From Sisyra terminalis (lineage: Eukaryota > Arthropoda > Insecta > Neuroptera > Sisyridae): a DNA stretch of 64,000 bases. Shown piece after piece: positions 57,411 through 64,000 of this stretch; position 1 is the first letter of the stretch; every line of letters begins with the position of its first letter. The stretch lies in NCBI GenBank assembly GCA_958496175.1, contig OY292277.1, positions 51,099,050 to 51,163,049 on the forward strand, written 5' to 3'. The notes under the pieces are model-generated. The model had not been told where the DNA came from, did no database searches, and saw nothing but the letters and a program-made list of their open reading frames with translations. A program made the position numbers and the translations under genes.

Positions 57411-57980
57411 CTGGTTGTTCGGCTTCGAAACGAGTTCGTGTCCGGAAGAAGGTTATGGCATCAGTTTTTTGGGATGCGAAAGGAATTTTGTTTGTGGATT
57501 ACTTGCAAACTGGTAAAACAGTTAATTTTGAATATTATTGCAACCTTTTGGACCAGTTGAAGGAAAAAATTCGTGAAAAAAGACCCAGTTTGCAGAAGAA
57601 AAAAATCCTTTTTCATCAGGACAATGCACCGTGTCACAAGAGCATTTTGACATTGGCTAAAATCCATGAATTAAAGTTCGAATTGTTGGAGCACCCACCG
57701 TATTCACCAGATTTGGCCCCCAGCGACTTCCATTTGTTTCCAGAACTCAAAAAATTTATGCGTGGCAAGCATTTTTCATCAAATGAAGAGGTCATAACGG
57801 CTGTTGAAGCCGTATTTTGCAGACCTTCTGGATTCTCATTTCTGGAATGGGATCCACAGATTGGAGGATCGTTGGAGCAAGTGTAATAATGTTCAGGTTA
57901 TACTAAATAATAAAGTGTATTTTGAACCATAAAATTGTGTTTTTCTTATCGAACGACAAAACTTATTGAACAACCTGGTA
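57411..57980 (+). pseudogene. mariner transposase, 5'-truncated and frameshifted
   Basis: This is the C-terminal half of a mariner transposase, the DDE/D enzyme that cuts and pastes the element. Coding starts abruptly at about 57411, before KRVRVRKKVMASVFWDAKGI. HQDNAPCH carries the second catalytic Asp. PPYSPDLAPSDFHLFP carries the third, with exactly 34 residues between them (D34D). The first Asp and the DNA-binding region are missing. An extra T in the run at 57815-57818 shifts the frame, so the usual C-terminal text (HFWNGIHRLEDRWSKC) lies in the next frame and the open frame ends early at TAA (57884). The 3' inverted repeat, reading TACCAGGTTGTTCAATAAG on the - strand, ends at 57980. It is a dead copy. 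Confidence 0.92.
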
Positions 57981-59648
57981 TATGGTTTTGTATAAAGTTT
58001 TGGTGAAGTTCGGAGTTGGATCTTCTTTCATATAAATTATATTATTTTCTTTAAAATTTGTTAAAGTTTGTTTGTATATTCATCTTTGTTAATGATTACA
58101 ATGATCTTTCCTTTATCGGAGTTTGTGAAATAAGCGTTATTTTTTGTTTAGTAATTGAGTAAAGCACGGGGTACAGTGCAACAGCATTGGGTAATGCAGT
58201 TGGTTATATGAATACAACTTTAGTTCAAACGTACTTCATTATATTTCCCAATTTAAATTTTTTCTTTGATATTACCATTTTTTTAACCCGCTCAAGATCA
58301 TTTCGGGTATTTTGGGGTGAACATTTCTATCTCACACTAGCTTGAATTCGATATAAGCCGCCATTATTCCATCTAACTATAGAATATAGACAAGAAAATG
58401 TGCCCTTTGTTTAATAAACTAAGCGATAAAAAAGTATCAAGAATTATAATTTTTTCTCTAACAATATTTATAATTTAAAATCAACTTTATCTCCTTTAAA
58501 TGTATGAAATTTATGCGGGCTCTTAAAAGTTTTCTTAGCAGAGTGGCAAAACATCGTCTTTTCATGATTCTCCTCTTTCTCATTATCCCACGGGAATGAA
58601 AACAAAATCTGGAGTCTCACAGGAAACCCCGTAAATTTTCTGTTTCTTAAGTTCTGGATTATTTTTGGCTTCATTCAGTAAAACCTAAGAAGTGTTTCGT
58701 TGCATTGTTATTTTTTTGCAAAAATCAAGTAATTTTCGAACAAACTTTTCTGGTATATCTTTCTATCTAATTAACAATGTTATAGGGTAAATTATTGTAT
58801 TGACTGGGAAAGAAGGTATCTTATCAACGCATTTTTCTTAAAGGAGACCGATACAAAATCATTCAGTTCATAATTAAAAGTCAATTCGAGAGCCATAGAG
58901 AAATTTAAAGAAAGTAGATGTCTATTCCTGATTGGACTGCCATACGCAATGTCAAATAATTATTTAGAACAGCAGAAAACTGCAGAAAACTCACCAACTT
59001 CATGAGGACTTGATATGGCATTGAAAGACAAAGAAAAATCATTATTTATAAAGGAATAGTTTTAATATTAAAACACTTGTTCAGTACCAAAAAAGGTAGC
59101 CACTGAAAAATTCAAAATCGAGTCAAAGTTGAGTTATAGCTTAACCCTATAGGCATGAACCGGTTTTTTAGATACAATGCTTAAAACGCTGAGGTAATTA
59201 CTGACTTTAAAATAGTTTAAGAAAAAAAAAATATGTCCCAAATACAAGTAATGATCAACATTCAGAACTCAAGGAAAATTTTGTTCTATGTGGATAACCT
59301 TTTGAAAAAAGCATTAATTATTTATAAAGGATTAGTTTTGATATAAAAAACAGGCTTGATACCAAAATAGGAATAAAATTGAATCAAAGTAGAATTAAAG
59401 TACAAAGGAATACTCAATTGTTGTAAATTCAAAAGTTGTAAATATTAGAGCAGTATTTCTTAATCATTTTCAGTCCACGGGCCTTCAATGAAATAAAGCA
59501 CAATTTCAAGAACCTCCATAATCCTTTGAATGCGAACCGATTTTCTAGATACTATGCTAAAATTGCTGAAGTAATTACTGATTTAGAGGTAGTTTCAGAA
59601 AAAATAGATATCTTATCTCAAATACAAGTAAAGGTAAATATTCAAAAC
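57981..59648. other. Non-coding, no gene seen
   Basis: AT-rich, apparently unique DNA. Diverged duplicate text occurs near 59030-59220 and 59310-59640 (TTAGATACAATGC against CTAGATACTATGC, and CTGAGGTAATTACTGA against CTGAAGTAATTACTGA), suggesting an old local duplication of about 370-380 bp. Confidence 0.45.
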
Positions 59649-59659
59649 TATAGGAAATC

Positions 59660-60042
59660 TAATAATATATAAAATCATACCACCAACATAAATTTGAACA
59701 GAAGTTCAAACAAAAATATTCGTGACGTATTACCCAGATACGTATTTCGATTGCCAAGCAATCTTCATCAGTGGTCATCAAGTAGTTTGGATCACTCCGT
59801 AACTGCCTTGTGATGATTCACCTTGTGAATCATCACAAGGTGATTGCTTGGCAATCGAAATACGTATTTGGGTAATACGTCACGAATATTTTTGTTTGAA
59901 CTTCTATTCAAATTTATGTAGGTGGTATGATTTTTATATATTATTATATTAAATTATTCTACATAAATTGGACCGAAATATATTCTATATATTGTATACA
60001 CAGTATAACTGTTCAAAGTCAGCGAAAAAATCTTATTTTGAT
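59660..60042 (+). mobile_element. Family D retroposon D3 with 11-bp target duplication
   Basis: The 3' end is AAAAAATCTTATTTTGAT. The 5' side is truncated at TAATAATATATAAAATC. It is flanked by TATAGGAAATC at 59649-59659 and again at 60043-60053. A 5'-truncated copy with an 11-bp duplication is the pattern of target-primed reverse transcription. The arms are inverted, with a hammerhead-like motif on the - strand; the + strand copy lacks its CTGATGA core. Confidence 0.8.
59734..59774 (-). ncRNA. Hammerhead-like motif in D3
   Basis: Same as in D1 on the - strand: CCA, CTGATGA, extra A, GATTGC / GCAATC with TTG loop, GAA, ATACGTAT palindrome, C, TGG. Confidence 0.6.
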
Positions 60043-60053
60043 TATAGGAAATC

Positions 60054-61734
60054 ATTATCATATGTAGTTTTATCTTTTCAATATATTATATGAATTTTTT
60101 TTTATAAATATTAGTACTGCAAGAAATAGGAGCGCGATAGCGCTCTCCGTTATTTCAAGGGTTAATAAATCAAAAACACCAAAAAATTTCAGTCTCTATA
60201 AATTTGGTACTATAAATTCCAAAAAAAAAAACTTTTTTTGACGTTAAGACTGTGGACCCCGAAGGGTCCACTGACAATAAGTTGAGAAGTAGGTACTGTA
60301 TTAGAGTATTACTAAATATTTCCTTAGTACTCTTTAATTTTAATATATCATTAATTTTAAATTCAATATTGAAATGACTAATTTACGTCCATCAACCTCT
60401 AGCATTACACTATTTGAATTTAATAAAATATGTAGGAAATGTTTTGTCGTTTCTTAGCAGTTTAAGAAATTCGAACGAAAAAATCTTTTTGCTCGGATAT
60501 TTTCCAGAAAATCCCTATGAAAAATTGCGTTGAAGTTTAGAGTTTTTCTCTAAATAATAAAATTTCGAATTATTTTTTTCGCCAGTAATTGGTGTGATTT
60601 TGTGGTTTAAGAGATGTGAATGCAAAAAATTTCGTCACTTGCATATTTTCCATGAAAACGCCGTTTGAAGAGAAAGTTCACTTTAGAGCACTGCAATAAT
60701 ATTGTAAATTTAAATTGAGCTTTTTGTGGAAAACATTTTTCTTTCATATCTTCTCGACAATAGCACCGAGAATAGCAGACTAAAAAGACCCTCAATTTTG
60801 GAACTAACAGATCTATTCAAATAAAAACTAATTAATAAAAAGTGAATCAAATAAATAATTTAATTAATAAATAAATATTGAGTTGTGTTGGTGGACACAA
60901 CCAATTCAAGAGCAGGACAAGACGACAAGTTGCAATTATTGCTAAGAGGCAGATTGTGCAAATTAAGAGGAAATAAAAAAAAAAAAATATTTTGAACTAC
61001 AAAATCATTTCAACTAATATCACAAAAAAAAATCGGAAAATCCCATCTTTGAAAAAGGCCCGAAATGAGCTTTTTATTTTAACGGCGTTTTCGGAGAAAA
61101 TATGTGAGGTTGATTATTTGATTATTTTCAAACCGAATATTTTATAACAAAGAATCAATTAAGATATTTTAAGAAAATGTAATCAAAGAAGTACTTTTTA
61201 AAGGTTCAAAATTAAAAATCGATAATGGAAAGATTTACTTTTTTTTTATATTGCAAAGGTATTAGAATTCAATATGTTAGACTATTGACAAATCAAAGTC
61301 AACGAACCGAAATTCTACTATCATCTGTGCAAAATAAGCTCTTAAATCCCAACAATATGAGCTTGTTACAATGTAGGTGGGTATTATTATTAATTGAGAA
61401 AGGTACCCTTTACAATAGCGCTAATCTTTCTTTAAAGCTCTCCATTTCCAACTAAAGTACCTCAACCTCGAATGAAAATGCTCTTTGCCTTTCATTCTGA
61501 CTAGCTTGATTAAGCTGATCCCGTTGGGAGTTTTCAACGCTTTTGAATCATCTAAAACTAGAACTTTCATATTGCAATGCCTACAACCCATATGAAACTA
61601 TAACTACTCGAGAAGACATAATACCAATGTTGTTGCAATTATAATTTTTAAGTGGTTTTTTCCGGACAAAACATTCAAAGAAACTTGCAATACTATTTGA
61701 GTTTAAATTTTAAGATACTTTTTTTCAATTTCAG
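60054..61734 (+). other. Intron, non-coding
   Basis: Upstream of the terminal exon. A GC-rich patch (AGCGCGATAGCGCTC near 60132 and GGACCCCGAAGGGTCCA near 60254) looks like an old repeat. A polypyrimidine tract and TTTCAATTTCAG lead to the acceptor at 61734. Confidence 0.5.
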
Positions 61735-61913
61735 AAGTTATTTATCCATCAGTCGCTGCAGGAGCTTTCGTCCTATTAATAATAGTTACGTTATTAATAG
61801 TAATAATATCAAGAGGACGTCGTCGTCGTATGAAACAATTTGATGAAGAATCGATGCAGCACAGCGTTTTAATTTTACCAAATAAAAACGGAGAAGGTCC
61901 ACAATTTATGTAA
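61735..61913 (+). CDS. Terminal coding exon: transmembrane segment and cytoplasmic tail
   Basis: The acceptor TTTTTTTCAATTTCAG ends at 61734. With one base carried over, the frame reads EVIYPSVAAGAFVLLIIVTL, then LIVIISRGRRRRMKQFDEES, then MQHSVLILPNKNGEGPQFM and TAA at 61911-61913. The stretch from about A8 to I26 is a single strongly hydrophobic helix. It is followed at once by RGRRRR, so the C terminus faces the cytoplasm (type I topology) with a 33-residue tail. The phase (1) matches the exon at 47353, giving a GAA codon at the join; other exons could lie between. The tail has acidic and serine residues but no motif that I can name. The family is not recognised. An element starts 36 bp after the stop. 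Confidence 0.75.
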
Positions 61914-61949
61914 GAACTACCTGTTAATTGAATGCTTAATCTTCTATAC

Positions 61950-63921
61950 AAAGGGTCTAGCAGGATCCATATGGCGAGTTGACCCCCAAATAGGAACCTA
62001 TGTCGAAACTTATGTTAAAATATCGGCTTGATATACAAACACATTTTATATACTTTTCGCGACCAAATTCCTCTTTAACTTTGAGATATGGGCAAAAATG
62101 TCCCCTCGCATGACTATTTTTCAAAGTTATATACCTCAAAAACTAATTAAGCTAGAGAAGTGAAACCAACGCGAAGCTTAAGATTATTTTACAGAGTATA
62201 TCATATATTTTTTTGAAATTTTTAGAAGAAAAAATTATACAAAAAAAATCCAAAAAACAAATGAAATATTTTTTTAATGTGTTCTCTGAAAATGACAATC
62301 ACGAAAAAAATATATTTTATGTTTCTACATGAGCACTATAACTCGTAAAAATTGCGTGAAAAGATAGTGGGTGCAACACCTTGAAAAAAAATAAAATGTG
62401 ATTTACGCCTAATAGTATACCTCGGTTTTATTTTTTTTTCGAAGTGTTTCACCAACTTTTTTTTCACAAAATTTCAATAAAAAATTATGTCACATATAGG
62501 AGCAAAACATATATTATTTTCATAATTGTAAGTCTAAGGAAACATAAAAAAAAAAATTTTTTTTATTAGTTTTTTTTGTTTTTCTATATTTACTCTTAAG
62601 ATGATTACTTACAAGATCAAAATAATTGATCCCAAAAGAAAAAAAACAACTAGTGTTCATTTTTTATTAAAATAAGAATAAAAAAAACTATCGTCACTGC
62701 TATAATTTATTACAACTGGAATATTATGAACCTAAAATAATTTAGTTAGTATCTTGTAGGACTCAGAATTCTGGATAATTATTGTTCATATGAAAAATAA
62801 CAAATAAATGTTGCATGAGAACAATGTCCTCTGTAAAGTTTCTATTGGAGAATCACAGGAATAACGGAAAATACTGTTGCAATCTTTACCATTCGAAATA
62901 TAATCATTATATATACAACCGTCTTTGCTATTTATACATATATTTTCATTTTACTACTACTCTAATGATATTAGATGCTTAGTTTACACATTGTTTTAAA
63001 ATATTATTTGATAGTTCATTTATTCCCCCACTTTAGGTAGAACCTGTAAAAATTTTGGTATGAGCCAGTGAATAATATCCTAAGCTAAACGAAGAAAATC
63101 AAGTAATTCAGATGCCGTCAATATGTACCCAAAATTAATTGAAGACGCATAATATTCCAGTTGTAATAAATTATAGCAGTGACAATATTTTTTTTTATTC
63201 TTATTTTAATAAAAAATGAACACTAGTTGTTTTTTTTTTCTTTTGGGATCAATTATTTTGATTTTGAAAGTAACCATCTTAAGAGTAAATACAGAAAAAC
63301 AAAGAAACTAATAAAAAATTTTTTTTTTATATTTCCATAGACTTACAATTATGAAAATAATATATATTTTGCTCCTATATGTGGCCTATTTTTAATTGAA
63401 GTTTTGTGAAAAAAAGAGGTGAAACACTTCGAAAAAAAATAAAACCGAGATATAATAGTAGACGTAAATCACATTTCATTTTTTTTGCAAGGTGTTGCAC
63501 CAACTATTTTTTCACGCAATTTTTATGAGTTATAGTGCTCATGTAGAAGCATAAAATATATTTTTTTCGTGATTGTCATGTTCAGAGAACACATAAAAAA
63601 AATATTTCATTTGTTTTTTGGATTTTTTTGTATAATTTTTTTCTTCTAAAAATTTCAAAAAAATATATGATATACTCTGTAAAATAATCTAAAGCCTCGC
63701 GTTGGTTTCACTTCTCTAGCTTAATTAGTTTTTGAGATATATAACTTTGAAAAATAGCTATGCGGGGGGACATTTTTACCCATATCTCAAGGTCAATGAG
63801 GAATTTGGTCGCGAAAAGTATATAAAATGTGTTTGTATATTAAGCCGATATTTTAACATAAGTTTCGACATAGGTCCCAATTTGGGGGCCAACTCGTCAT
63901 GTGGATCCTGCTAGACTCTTT
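61950..63921. mobile_element. Foldback element G3, complete, 1.97 kb
   Basis: Ends AAAGGGTCTAGCAGGATCC and GGATCCTGCTAGACTCTTT. The arms 61950-62728 and 63148-63921 are long inverted copies (about 775 bp each) around a spacer of about 420 bp. Shared phrases: GTGAAACCAACGCGAAGCTT and its mirror near 63697, and TTATTACAACTGGAATATTA near 62708 with its mirror near 63150. Short frames at both ends are the same repeat read from either arm. It is non-coding. Confidence 0.9.
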
Positions 63922-64000
63922 AAAAATCGTAAAACAATAAAAATTATATGAAATACCTACTGAAAAATTACTTTTGAATTATTCTTATATTACAACTATT

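Noticed and set aside
61957..62139. 60-codon frame also found at 7863-8045 and 63732-63914
   Set aside because: The three are one repeated sequence (family G arms) in different copies and orientations; no ATG context or length conservation beyond the repeat.

Overview
The window looks like AT-rich nuclear DNA of an arthropod, most likely an insect. It has spliceosomal introns with GTAAGT donors and pyrimidine-AG acceptors, a mariner fragment, Jockey/CR1-type LINE scraps, a Penelope-like element (PLE) with a GIY-YIG domain, and Helitron-like elements with the insect-type end ACGCAGACGAAG...CAGCTAGT. I do not assign an order. There is no bacterial gene content and no intact rRNA or tRNA gene.

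Protein-coding content is very small. Two clear coding exons lie on the + strand, 47353-47568 (phase 1 at both ends) and 61735-61913 (phase 1 entry, ends in a stop). They can splice directly in frame. Together they encode the juxtamembrane region, single membrane span and basic cytoplasmic tail of an unrecognised type I membrane protein. A CpG-richer block at about 3.0-3.43 kb, with a TATA box and a GTAAGT donor, may be the promoter and non-coding first exon of this or another gene. If so, most of the window is intron. The last exon is followed after 36 bp by a 1.97 kb foldback element, so the 3' UTR may contain a very large hairpin.

The rest is mostly mobile DNA. Three foldback families (A at 1.6 and 27.6 kb; B at 4.1, 13.9, 21.9, 52.9 and 57.1 kb; C at 12.7, 31.8, 37.5, 39.6 and 47.9-49.7 kb) differ in sequence but share one terminal plan, TA target duplications and a recurring internal CTCTACAAAA module. 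A fourth family, G, starts AAAGGGTCTAGCAGG (7.9, 12.6 and 61.95 kb). piggyBac-like TTAA elements sit inside two C copies and alone at 55.9 kb. Helitron-like copies lie at 8.3, 9.4, 22.5, 34.5 and 42.4 kb, two of them carrying a tRNA-like module. Tandem repeats occur at 5.0, 25.0, 36.2, 45.5 and 50.4 kb.

The most interesting system is a group of PLE-related retroposons (family D at 21.8, 30.4, 47.9 and 59.7 kb, the 43.8 kb hairpin, and the PLE at 16.5-19.7 kb). They carry hammerhead-ribozyme-like motifs with one shared geometry: CTGANGA, an extra A, stem II, GAA, then a palindromic stem III (ACGT or ATACGTAT). Two D copies are flanked by direct repeats of about 11 bp, as expected for retroposition.
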